This document shows, piece after piece, positions 1 through 5,966 of a stretch of DNA of 5,966 nt. Each line of letters starts with the position of its first letter. Positions within the stretch are counted from its first letter, which is position 1. This DNA comes from JANPLN01 sp043757265 (GTDB taxonomy: Bacteria > Bdellovibrionota > Bdellovibrionia > Bdellovibrionales > JAGQZY01), in the NCBI GenBank assembly GCA_043757265.1, contig JAYUQP010000009.1, positions 1 through 5,966 of the forward strand, in the 5' to 3' direction. The position numbers were made by a program, and so were the translations under genes. Under the pieces are notes generated by a model. That model did not search any database. It was not told the origin of the DNA and saw only the letters and a list, made by a program, of their open reading frames with translations.

Positions 1-265
1 GCTTCTCGCTTATGTTCAAACTTTACTGCAAACCACGCGCACTTCGTCGCTTTTTAAGACCGGTCTTTCCCCGCGCTGTGGACTTTTGTTAGCACAGGCA
101 GCAAAAGCTTGGGCCTTCTTAGAGGGGCGAACAATGGTCCTTCCTGAGGACGTAAAAGCTGTGGCAAAAAGTGTGATGCATCATCGACTCCAACATACGC
201 AGTCTCGCCAGAACATAAAGAGCCTTATTGAGGAATTGATCAAAAACACACCAATTCCGGTATGA
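1..265 (+). CDS. MoxR-family AAA+ ATPase, C-terminal end (5' truncated by window)
   Basis: Reading from base 2 gives 87 residues and a TGA stop at 263-265. The fragment is the C-terminal lid of a MoxR AAA+ ATPase. It has the sensor-2 motif GLSPRCG at fragment residues 21-27, then the alanine-rich helix AAKAWAFLEGR (33-43), LPEDV (47-51) and the helix ending in HRL (61-63). MoxR proteins act as ATP-driven chaperones for partners encoded next to them, often DUF58 or VWA proteins, and a DUF58 gene follows here. The Walker A and B motifs lie outside the window. The sensor-2 motif has Cys where Ala is common; the arginine is intact. The stop overlaps the next start as ATGA, which suggests translational coupling. 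The family call is firm; the partner assignment is inferred from gene order. Confidence 0.9.
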   Translation, partial: LLAYVQTLLQTTRTSSLFKTGLSPRCGLLLAQAAKAWAFLEGRTMVLPEDVKAVAKSVMHHRLQHTQSRQNIKSLIEELIKNTPIPV

Positions 266-1143
266 GAAAATTTTCCCTGCCCTATCGAGATAAACAAATT
301 TTTATGATTCCCAATCGGTACGGTTTTTTGTCCATCGCTTTATTTATCGTATTCGCTCTCGTCGCCGCAACATATTCTAACAATTTGCTATTTTTGCTCG
401 CATTCGCGCATGTTAGTTTTCTCCTCATTAGCATTTTACAAACCGCACGGAACTTACGTAACGTCGAAGTGAGCGCGGTGCAAATTCCATCGGGTTTTCC
501 GGGGGAGCTCGTGCCAGTAACTTTTGTTCTGCTGCAGAAATCAAAATCTGTTAAAACAGGACTTTTGATTCGTTGTGAAAAAAATGAAAAATTAATTGCC
601 GAATTTCCCGCGCGAGACCAACAAATCATTACTTTGGATATCGAACTTCCGGAGCAGCGTGGTAGGCACACATTTCGTCGCTTGCGCCTGAGCACAGAAT
701 CCCCCTACGGCCTCTTTTATGGATGGCTGTATTTTAAGGTGGGCACGCCGCACTTTGTGTACCCCCACCCTATCGGCTACGCGCTTCCAGAAACCAAACA
801 AAGCCAAGGCACTGACGAATTCAGCGGGCTTAAGCTATTTCAGGCCGGAGATTCCCCACAAAGAATCAGTTGGAAGCACTCTTCAAAATCAGATCAGCTT
901 CTTATCAAGGAATTTAAAGAAGCTAGCACACCTGCCTACGTGTTGAACTGGGAAGACTGCACCCAAACGACTGATGAGGCTCGTCTGCAGCAGCTGGCGC
1001 GATGGATTGTCGACTGCGAAGCCAGTCAAAATACATATCGACTGCAAATTCCAGGCGCTGATATTCCAAGGTCTTTTGATCGAGGTTTTACCCACTTTCA
1101 TCAATCTCTTTTAACTTTGGCAAAATGGAGCAAAACGTTGTGA
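262..1143 (+). CDS. DUF58 domain-containing membrane protein (MoxR partner)
   Basis: This 293-residue protein has two closely spaced membrane segments near the N-terminus (about residues 21-38 and 41-59) and then a soluble region. It carries the usual DUF58 signatures: RGRHTFRRLRLSTESPYGLF (133-152), the YPHP strand (167-170), and the core motif at 185-218 containing DEFSGLKLFQAGD, RISWKHSSKSDQL and IKEF. The Asp often seen before the WK pair is Ser here. The C-terminal part (about 223-285) would be the remnant VWA-like fold. The role in the cell is not known in detail. Members encoded between moxR and a transglutaminase gene are thought to work with the ATPase on a cell-envelope process. ATG 262 overlaps the moxR stop, and no strong Shine-Dalgarno precedes it, so coupling is likely. 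The length fits the short proteobacterial type. Confidence 0.92.
   Translation: MRKFSLPYRDKQIFMIPNRYGFLSIALFIVFALVAATYSNNLLFLLAFAHVSFLLISILQTARNLRNVEVSAVQIPSGFPGELVPVTFVLLQKSKSVKTGLLIRCEKNEKLIAEFPARDQQIITLDIELPEQRGRHTFRRLRLSTESPYGLFYGWLYFKVGTPHFVYPHPIGYALPETKQSQGTDEFSGLKLFQAGDSPQRISWKHSSKSDQLLIKEFKEASTPAYVLNWEDCTQTTDEARLQQLARWIVDCEASQNTYRLQIPGADIPRSFDRGFTHFHQSLLTLAKWSKTL
1127..1130 (+). promoter_or_regulatory. Shine-Dalgarno GGAG favouring the GTG 1140 start of tgpA
   Basis: GGAG lies 9 nt before GTG 1140, inside the last codons of the DUF58 gene. The alternative ATG 1125 overlaps this motif and is preceded by AACTTTGGCAAA, which has no useful complementarity to the 16S tail. This is the main reason for preferring the GTG start. 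Confidence 0.5.
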
Positions 1144-3074
1144 AGTACGTAACACTTCTGCTGAGTCTTGGTCCTCTACTTTTAGAACTGCCCGTTTCCA
1201 CGACTGGAATCTGTACCGCACTCCTATTGCTTTCGCTGCAGCCAACGCCCATTTCTTTCTGGATTCAACAAAGTCTGGCTCTGACAATCGGGGTGTCCAT
1301 TTATTTCCTGCATGGCACTTTACAAACACCGGAGGCGGCAAGTTCGTTGATTGCTGCCGCCGTTTGCTTGAAGGCTTTAGATGTGAAAACTGAGCGAGAT
1401 CAGATGATTCTTTTGATGATGAATCTGGTCGTACTGATGTGCTACATACTTTTTTCGCAAACCTTACTTTCAACACTTTTGCTTTTTACCAATTATCTCA
1501 TTTTTATTTTGCGCTTACTCAACCTGCAAAAGCAAAAGTTGGGGCTACCATCGACATCTCTCAATTTCAAACAATTGCTGAGTCCCGAAACACTGATTGC
1601 GCTTCCTTTACTCATTGCACTGTTCATATTTTTTCCGCGCTTTACATCGCCATGGGGCGGGATGGGTGCGGCCTCCGCCCATCAGGTTATGGGGTTTTCA
1701 GATGATCTAAATCCTGGCCAGATTCAAAGCTTAGCGGAATCCGAAAACATCGCATTTCGCATTATCTTTAAAAACAATCTGCTACCGAATCCCGAGTCAC
1801 TTTACTTTCGCGGTGGGGTGCTCGCGAAAAATAAAGAGTGGACCTGGAAAAACTTAAATCGCACATTCAAAATTGAACGGTCTTCGACAGCCGCAGTCGA
1901 TGCAAGTTATGAGATTCTGCTAGAACCACGGTTTGACAAAATACTCTTTTCCCTCGAGTCCACAAAGCTGATTTCGCTTCAACCCGAACACCTAGAATTT
2001 GCAAACTCCGACGAGGGAGAGTTTCAATTGCGTTGGCCGGCGCAAGGAAAAATCAAAATAAATGGAGTTTTGCAAACAAACAAACAAGCCGAACTTCTCG
2101 ACAGATCAGACTTCTTACAAACCGACACCAAGGTATCCACTCGAATGCTTCAGTTTCTCAACTCAATTAAAAATAAATCAGAAGACGAAAAACTTCGAAC
2201 TCTTCTCGATTTTTTCAAGAAAAATCCATTCAAATACTCAACGCAGACGCCTTCGTACGCGTCAGTTGATGATTTTCTTTTTGGCGATAGGATTGGCTTT
2301 TGCGAACACTTTGCGGCTTCGTTTGCGGTGCTTGCACGACTCGCTGGAATCCCAACACGGGTGGTGACAGGATTTCAAGGGGCGGAGTTTAACAACTTTG
2401 GATCTTTTTTTGTGGTCAAAGATAAACACGCCCATGCTTGGAACGAAGTTTACTTGTCTGGCGATGGGTCTTTAAACGGGTCTGCTAATGGGCTGACTAA
2501 AGGACAGACCAAAGGATGGATGCGTCTGGATATTACCGACATTGTCGCACCCGCGCGGATTCGTGGGGGCGCGCTGTACAATAAACAGAGTGATTCGCTT
2601 CTATTTCCAAAAAAACTTGGACTTCTCGAACGTACCGTTATGGCGTGGGACGCGGTTAACAATCGTTTCAACCTACTCCTCATGAACTACAACCTCGAAA
2701 ATCAGGTGTCCCTGGTAGAGCAGCTGTCGCTGACGAAACTTGGTCTCAATTCTGTATCGCAGGTGTTTTTCGTTGTTTTTACAATCTTTATGATCATTTT
2801 TTGGTTACTTTCGCGAAGCTCAAAGGTGGCTCATGACGACACCGCCAAGGGCTATCTGCTGCTAAATTATAAGCTACACAAATTGAATGTGTTGCGAGCG
2901 ATTCACGAAGGGCCTAACGACTTGCGCAAAAGGCTCCTGCAGTTGCCGCAGCCTCCAGAAAAAATCCTCACATTATTAGACCGTTACATCGGATTGCGAT
3001 TTGGCCCTAATGCAACACCCCGAGAAGCCAAACGCTTTTATAAAGACGTTAAAGCACTCAAAGTGTATGGATAG
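1140..3074 (+). CDS. tgpA: TgpA-like membrane transglutaminase (DUF3488 / transglutaminase-like / DUF4129)
   Basis: This inner-membrane protein has about six N-terminal helices (DUF3488, to about residue 170), then a large, presumably periplasmic region, one helix at about 542-561 and a cytoplasmic DUF4129-like tail containing YIGLRFGP (616-623). Family landmarks are FSDDLNPGQI near 186-195 and YFRGG (222-226). The papain-like triad is complete: Cys388 in GFCEHFA, His432 in HAHAW and Asp464 in RLDIT. The usual DPT is DIT here. Residues 443-458, between His and Asp, are a low-complexity insert made of a 12-bp repeat. The substrate is unknown; in Pseudomonas aeruginosa tgpA is reported essential and lies in the same moxR-DUF58 context. 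I chose GTG 1140, giving 644 residues, because GGAG sits 9 nt upstream and the start overlaps the DUF58 stop as GTGA. ATG 1125 (649 residues) is in frame but lacks a Shine-Dalgarno. Residue numbers count from GTG 1140. Confidence 0.9.
   Translation: MKYVTLLLSLGPLLLELPVSTTGICTALLLLSLQPTPISFWIQQSLALTIGVSIYFLHGTLQTPEAASSLIAAAVCLKALDVKTERDQMILLMMNLVVLMCYILFSQTLLSTLLLFTNYLIFILRLLNLQKQKLGLPSTSLNFKQLLSPETLIALPLLIALFIFFPRFTSPWGGMGAASAHQVMGFSDDLNPGQIQSLAESENIAFRIIFKNNLLPNPESLYFRGGVLAKNKEWTWKNLNRTFKIERSSTAAVDASYEILLEPRFDKILFSLESTKLISLQPEHLEFANSDEGEFQLRWPAQGKIKINGVLQTNKQAELLDRSDFLQTDTKVSTRMLQFLNSIKNKSEDEKLRTLLDFFKKNPFKYSTQTPSYASVDDFLFGDRIGFCEHFAASFAVLARLAGIPTRVVTGFQGAEFNNFGSFFVVKDKHAHAWNEVYLSGDGSLNGSANGLTKGQTKGWMRLDITDIVAPARIRGGALYNKQSDSLLFPKKLGLLERTVMAWDAVNNRFNLLLMNYNLENQVSLVEQLSLTKLGLNSVSQVFFVVFTIFMIIFWLLSRSSKVAHDDTAKGYLLLNYKLHKLNVLRAIHEGPNDLRKRLLQLPQPPEKILTLLDRYIGLRFGPNATPREAKRFYKDVKALKVYG
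2466..2513 (+). repeat. Degenerate 12-bp tandem repeat, four in-frame copies
   Basis: Four consecutive 12-bp units begin at 2466, 2478, 2490 and 2502. They encode the tetrapeptides GSLN, GSAN, GLTK and GQTK, followed by GW. Units 1 and 2 share GGGTCT and end in AAC or AAT. Units 3 and 4 share the AC(T/C)AAA end. The pattern is Gly-x-x-Asn/Lys. The unit is a multiple of three, so a change in copy number would keep the reading frame. The array lies in the transglutaminase domain between the catalytic His and Asp, where relatives normally have only a short turn. Confidence 0.7.
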
Positions 3075-3077
3075 CGA

Positions 3078-3512
3078 ATGTCGACAATCACAATTTGGGT
3101 TTTACTAGGTACAGGTTTCCTTGTTACGGAAATGCTGACCGGGACTTTTTTTCTTCTATTCCTATCCTTAGGAGCATTTTCCGCATCGCTAGCCGCTCTT
3201 TTTGGGTTCAACTCAATCCCGCTGCAAATTGTGATTTGCGGAGTTGTTGCATGCGTGGGATTTGTTCTTCTCAAAAAGCCCTTGCAGAAAAAACTTTTAA
3301 AGACTGCATCGATACAGATTGATCAAGGCCAAATCATTAGAATGGATCAAGTGCTGTCGGCTGGGCAATCAACCCGCATCAGCTACCAGGGGACCACTTG
3401 GGAAGCCCGTAACTTGGACAGCGTAGACCTAAATCCCGGAGACAGTGGTCTTATCGTGGGAACCGAAGGACATATTTTACTTTTAAAAAAATCAACCCCA
3501 GCAAATCGTTAA
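3078..3512 (+). CDS. Short NfeD-family membrane protein (YbbJ-like)
   Basis: This 144-residue protein has three hydrophobic segments (about 5-19, 22-43 and 48-66), a basic KK-rich turn (66-75) and a C-terminal beta-rich OB-fold (about 78-138). The landmarks are GQIIRMD, the W108-E-A-R strand, and NPGDSGLIVGTEGHILLL (119-136). This layout and length match the short NfeD type without the ClpP-like protease domain, such as E. coli YbbJ. Short NfeD proteins pair with SPFH proteins and are thought to help assemble or anchor them in membrane microdomains. The SPFH gene follows after 8 nt, as expected. The start lies 3 nt after the tgpA stop, with only a weak GGA at 3069-3071 as a possible ribosome site, so it is probably coupled to tgpA translation. 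Sequence similarity in this family is low; the call rests on topology, the OB-fold pattern and context. Confidence 0.85.
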   Translation: MSTITIWVLLGTGFLVTEMLTGTFFLLFLSLGAFSASLAALFGFNSIPLQIVICGVVACVGFVLLKKPLQKKLLKTASIQIDQGQIIRMDQVLSAGQSTRISYQGTTWEARNLDSVDLNPGDSGLIVGTEGHILLLKKSTPANR

Positions 3513-3516
3513 GAGG
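3513..3516 (+). promoter_or_regulatory. Shine-Dalgarno GAGG for the SPFH gene
   Basis: GAGG directly follows the NfeD stop and lies 4 nt before ATG 3521, which is a short spacing. An in-frame ATG at 3530 would have a 13-nt spacing and would remove three residues before the membrane segment. ATG 3521 is the better choice. Confidence 0.5.
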
Positions 3517-3520
3517 AATT

Positions 3521-4450
3521 ATGGAATCAATGGTTATCGCAATCGCATTTATTATCGCTGTTTTTGTTGTTCTCTCACTGCTTATAAAAATCGTACCACA
3601 ACAAAATTCTTTTATTGTTGAGCGATTGGGAAAGTACCATCGCACACTCGAGGCCGGGTTTAATCTTATCATTCCCATGGTCGACCGGATTGCCTATCGC
3701 AACAATCTCAAAGAAATGGTCCTCGATATTCCGCCGCAGGTTTGCATTACAAAAGATAACGTGCAAGTGAGCGTTGACGGTGTGATTTTTTACCGAGTGA
3801 TGGATTCAAAAACAGCCTCGTACGGGGTGAATAACTTTGAGTTTGCCATTATTCAACTTGCTCAGACGACTCTACGTTCAGAGATCGGAAAGTTGGATCT
3901 CGATCGATCGTTCGAGGAGCGCGAAAAAATTAACAATGCGGTAATTCTTGCTCTCGATGCCGCCACCCAGGCTTGGGGCGTAAAAGTTTTGCGCTATGAG
4001 ATCAAAGCAATTGTACCGCCGAAGGACGTTCTCGACGCCATGGAAAAACAGATGCGTGCGGAACGTGAAAAACGCGCGAATATTTTAGCCTCCGAAGGCT
4101 CGCGTGATGGCAAGATCAATAATGCCGAAGGTATTAAACAAGACATGATTAAACAATCTGAGGCCGTGAAACAAAAGCAAATCAACGAGGCTGAAGGGCA
4201 AGCTGCTGCCATTCTCACGATTGCCAAAGCCAACGCTGATAGCATCCGGATGATTGCAGAGGCGTTGGGTCTTAAAGGTGGCCATGAAGCGGCTTCCTTA
4301 AAAGTGGCTGAAGAGTACGTGAAACAGCTTGGTGCCGTTGCGCAAAATTCAAATTTGATCGTGGTTCCAGCCAATCTTTCCGAACCGACATCGATGATTG
4401 CGTCTGCTTTCAGTGTATTCGACAAAATGAAGTCCCGCGAACAGCCGTAG
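3521..4450 (+). CDS. qmcA: SPFH/Band 7 protein, paraslipin type (QmcA-like)
   Basis: This 309-residue protein is close to the length of E. coli QmcA. An N-terminal membrane anchor (about 4-22) is followed by the SPFH domain (about 25-180). Its signatures include VPQQNSFIVERLGKYHRTLE (25-44), GFNLIIPMVDRI (46-57), the DIPPQ turn and VQVSVDGVIFYRV (81-93). A long charged coiled coil (about 170-245) contains repeated E-A-E-G segments. The conserved tail NLIVVPANLSEPTSMIASAF (278-297) is typical of the stomatin-like-2/paraslipin group rather than HflK/C. Such proteins oligomerise at the inner membrane and organise microdomains or influence membrane proteases. The NfeD partner gene lies just upstream. 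The QmcA name is by family resemblance; orthology was not tested. Confidence 0.93.
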   Translation: MESMVIAIAFIIAVFVVLSLLIKIVPQQNSFIVERLGKYHRTLEAGFNLIIPMVDRIAYRNNLKEMVLDIPPQVCITKDNVQVSVDGVIFYRVMDSKTASYGVNNFEFAIIQLAQTTLRSEIGKLDLDRSFEEREKINNAVILALDAATQAWGVKVLRYEIKAIVPPKDVLDAMEKQMRAEREKRANILASEGSRDGKINNAEGIKQDMIKQSEAVKQKQINEAEGQAAAILTIAKANADSIRMIAEALGLKGGHEAASLKVAEEYVKQLGAVAQNSNLIVVPANLSEPTSMIASAFSVFDKMKSREQP

Positions 4451-4459
4451 GCTGTTTGC
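4437..4459. terminator. Stem-loop at the end of the plus-strand operon, possible terminator
   Basis: GCGAACAGCC pairs with GGCTGTTTGC across a 3-nt loop (GTA), giving ten pairs including one G-U. The structure contains the TAG stop of the SPFH gene and lies between convergent genes. Neither side has a clean T-tract: TCAATTGTGATTT follows on the plus strand and GGGACTTCATTTTG on the minus strand. It may be a weak intrinsic terminator or an mRNA 3'-end stabiliser. The remainder of the 60-bp gap shows nothing clearer. Confidence 0.4.
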
Positions 4460-4510
4460 TCAATTGTGATTTCGACTCAAGGCGAAGTTATTTGCTTGAA
4501 TGGCTCGCTG

Positions 4511-5212
4511 TTACGGCAAATCGAAGAATAAGAATTCACAAGAAGATTGGGCGTTTATGTGGACTTTTGCCTCATCGGAAATCGCAAGCCCGTCTCCGTC
4601 TTTCAATTCATAGGTGTCATTAATTTTTAGCCGTCCTCGAACGATCTGCAACCACACGTGACGATTCGGTCGAACACTTTGCTCATGTTCGAAGCCGTTT
4701 TCAAAATGCCCTACGTAAAGATCAACATCTTGATGAATTCGCACGGACCCCGAGCGCCCGTCCTTAGAAACAGTGAGAACCCAGCTGTTTGGTTTAAACT
4801 GATCCAGAAAAGACTTCTGCTCATAGCTTGGTTCGATGCCCTCGCGCTCTGGAAGTAGCCATATTTGCAACAACCTCACATCATCAGTCTGCGACTGGTT
4901 AAACTCAGAATGCCTGATACCTGTGCCGGCCGACATTCGCTGCATGTCTCCGGGGCGAATCACCGCCGTGTTTCCTAGCGTGTCTTTGTGTTCCAAAGCA
5001 CCGGCCGTTACGTACGTGACGATTTCCATGTTGTTGTGGGCATGTTGCGAAAAGCCGGTGCCGGGTGCGACCTGATCCTGGTTGATCACTCGCAAAACGC
5101 GGAAGCCCATGTGGGCTTTGTCGTAGTAGCTCGAAAAAGAAAAGGAATGTTTTGCCTCAAGCCATCCATGGTTAGCATGGCCTCGATCTTCGGAATTGCG
5201 CACAACAAACAT
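4511..5212 (-). CDS. Pirin family protein (YhhW-like bicupin, putative quercetin 2,3-dioxygenase)
   Basis: This 233-residue protein is nearly the same length as E. coli YhhW. The N-terminal cupin has all four pirin metal ligands at the same positions: His57 and His59 in FSQHAHNNMEI, and His101 and Glu103 in GTGIRHSEFN. Other landmarks are KHSFSFSSYYD (21-31), GTGFSQH, the MSAGTG turn (93-98) and QIWLLPE at about 116-122. The C-terminal cupin (about 140-233) ends in FLFFDLP and is less conserved, as usual. Pirins of this group bind Fe or another divalent metal, and some cleave quercetin in vitro; the physiological substrate is generally unknown. It is cytosolic, with no signal peptide. ATG 5212 shares its first base with the upstream stop (TAATG), and AAAGGA lies 7 nt before it, so the start is well supported. 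Confidence 0.95.
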   Translation of the reverse strand: MFVVRNSEDRGHANHGWLEAKHSFSFSSYYDKAHMGFRVLRVINQDQVAPGTGFSQHAHNNMEIVTYVTAGALEHKDTLGNTAVIRPGDMQRMSAGTGIRHSEFNQSQTDDVRLLQIWLLPEREGIEPSYEQKSFLDQFKPNSWVLTVSKDGRSGSVRIHQDVDLYVGHFENGFEHEQSVRPNRHVWLQIVRGRLKINDTYELKDGDGLAISDEAKVHINAQSSCEFLFFDLP

Positions 5213-5966
5213 TATAAAATCCTTTGTGTTTTGATTTTTAAATGAACTTGCGAAGCCGCTACATTTACAAAGAGAACTGCCAAACCGGCAAAAATATGTT
5301 TCAAAGTGTGACCGCTCAAAAAGAAGTATTCATAAACCGTGTGGTCAAAGGATTCGCAAAGCTTAGCCAGCGCATACATCAAAAAACTTAGAACCATCAG
5401 AGTGTTCGAAAGCCGGCCCTCTCGTCGAAAAAACAAAAGAATATATAAACAAGCTAGTAGTGAACCAAATTGTAAAACGATATACGGTCGAAGATCTTTC
5501 GGCCCTTCATTGATGCAAAAAACAGTGGCTGCTGACACTGCACTAAGCACAGGCAACATAATTCGAACATAGCGATCGGTGACCCGATCCGCAAAAATGA
5601 AGCAAAATAAAGAAGCAAAACCCACGGCCATTGGCAACCGATCCCATGTAAGAGTCTGCGGTGTAGGATTTAAATGAAAATAGGAGGATCCCCAGCAGGT
5701 AACAAAAATACTGATGTTGAGCAGTAAAAAACTCTCCCATAGCCCTAGGTCGTAAGCGTGATAATTTTTTATAAAGAGAAAAAAACCGAAAAGGCTGACA
5801 TAGAGAAAAATAACGTTAGAAAAAACATTCCAAAAATGTGGCAGTCCCCAAACGCGTTCCTGATCTGCAAATAAAAAATAATTACTGGGGTCAACTGCCG
5901 GCAGATGCTCCCATAAACCATAAGATACCACTCCGACAATCGCGGCAATTGTCGCAAGGGTTTTCA
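5212..5966 (-). CDS. Ceramidase/CREST-superfamily membrane hydrolase-like protein (start at or beyond window edge)
   Basis: This integral membrane protein has the seven core helices and metal-site motifs of the alkaline ceramidase/CREST superfamily. Numbered from an internal GTG at 5931, it has FWNVFSN (33-39, resembling the helix-1 motif of ceramidases), Ser82-x3-His86 in SSYFHLNP, Asp97 in WDRLPM, and His208-x3-His212 in HTLKHIFAG. The Ser, Asp and three His residues are the expected Zn-hydrolase set. The substrate is unknown; bacterial relatives are not necessarily ceramidases. The frame stays open from the GTG to the window edge and adds KTLATIAAIVGV, a hydrophobic leader. The codon cut by the edge reads NTG, so the real start may be exactly there, giving about 251 residues. 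GTG 5931 has no spaced Shine-Dalgarno. The stop overlaps the pirin start as TAATG. Confidence 0.85.
   Translation of the reverse strand, partial: KTLATIAAIVGVVSYGLWEHLPAVDPSNYFLFADQERVWGLPHFWNVFSNVIFLYVSLFGFFLFIKNYHAYDLGLWESFLLLNISIFVTCWGSSYFHLNPTPQTLTWDRLPMAVGFASLFCFIFADRVTDRYVRIMLPVLSAVSAATVFCINEGPKDLRPYIVLQFGSLLACLYILLFFRREGRLSNTLMVLSFLMYALAKLCESFDHTVYEYFFLSGHTLKHIFAGLAVLFVNVAASQVHLKIKTQRIL
5220..5225 (-). promoter_or_regulatory. Shine-Dalgarno AAAGGA for the pirin gene
   Basis: On the minus strand AAAGGA precedes the pirin ATG by 7 nt (TTTTATA). It lies inside the last codons of the upstream membrane-hydrolase gene, so the pirin can be translated from the same transcript with its own ribosome site. 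Confidence 0.7.

Noticed and set aside
282..695. 137-residue open frame on the minus strand inside the DUF58 gene
   Set aside because: It is fully covered by a gene with clear family motifs and shows no domain or plausible ribosome site of its own.
1439..1705. 88-residue plus-strand frame inside the transglutaminase gene
   Set aside because: It is an out-of-frame shadow of the DUF3488 membrane region.
3899..3916. Near-perfect 18-bp palindrome CTCGATCGATCGTTCGAG
   Set aside because: It lies inside the conserved LDLDRSFEER stretch of the SPFH domain, where the protein sequence explains the bases. A single copy mid-gene is not good evidence for an operator.
3994..4425. 143-residue open frame on the minus strand inside the SPFH gene
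   Set aside because: It is antisense to a well-supported coding region, has no recognisable domain, and is rich in Ser, Ala and Cys as expected from reverse reading of a coiled-coil gene.
4490..4521. Inverted repeat ATTTGC/GCAAAT near the pirin stop
   Set aside because: It has only six pairs with a 20-nt loop, which is too weak to call a terminator.
4988..5245. 85-residue plus-strand frame opposite the pirin start
   Set aside because: It is antisense to the conserved pirin N-terminal cupin and has no recognisable features.
1..5966. Search for CRISPR arrays, tRNA or rRNA genes, insertion sequences, att sites or defence genes
   Set aside because: No spaced direct repeats, RNA gene signatures, terminal inverted repeats or transposase motifs were seen. 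All large frames are explained by known housekeeping-type families.

Overview
The window reads as ordinary chromosomal DNA of a Gram-negative bacterium, a little under 50% GC by eye, with tightly packed and often overlapping genes. The TgpA-type transglutaminase with its flanking MoxR and DUF58 genes, a QmcA/YbbJ-like pair and a YhhW-like pirin all resemble proteobacterial proteins. I cannot name a genus from the sequence. Pseudomonadota or a Bdellovibrio-like lineage are both possible, and this is a weak inference. There are no mobile elements, RNA genes, CRISPR arrays or phage genes.

Left part (1-4450, plus strand): five co-directional genes packed like one operon. They are the end of a MoxR AAA+ ATPase (stop at 265), a DUF58 protein (262-1143), a TgpA-like membrane transglutaminase (1140 or 1125 to 3074), a short NfeD-like membrane protein (3078-3512) and a paraslipin/QmcA-like SPFH protein (3521-4450). 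The first two junctions are stop/start overlaps (ATGA, and probably GTGA) and the next two gaps are 3 and 8 nt. The first three genes form the known MoxR-DUF58-transglutaminase cassette, with an ATPase chaperone, a membrane-anchored partner and a periplasmic papain-fold enzyme. The last two are the known NfeD-SPFH pair of membrane-microdomain scaffolds. Having both modules in one run is the main contextual point of interest.

Middle (4451-4510): a 60-bp gap between convergent genes. A 10-bp stem-loop straddles the stop codon of the SPFH gene and has no clear T-tract.

Right part (4511-5966, minus strand): two overlapping genes, read right to left. A seven-helix ceramidase/CREST-type membrane hydrolase has its start at or beyond the right window edge. 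A pirin (cupin) gene follows, with its ATG sharing one base with the hydrolase stop (TAATG) and a good internal Shine-Dalgarno. All four metal ligands of pirin/YhhW are present.

I did not find a convincing undescribed system. The most unusual item is a degenerate 12-bp, four-copy in-frame tandem repeat that inserts a Gly-rich linker between the catalytic His and Asp of the transglutaminase. No stretch over 300 bases lacks a gene.
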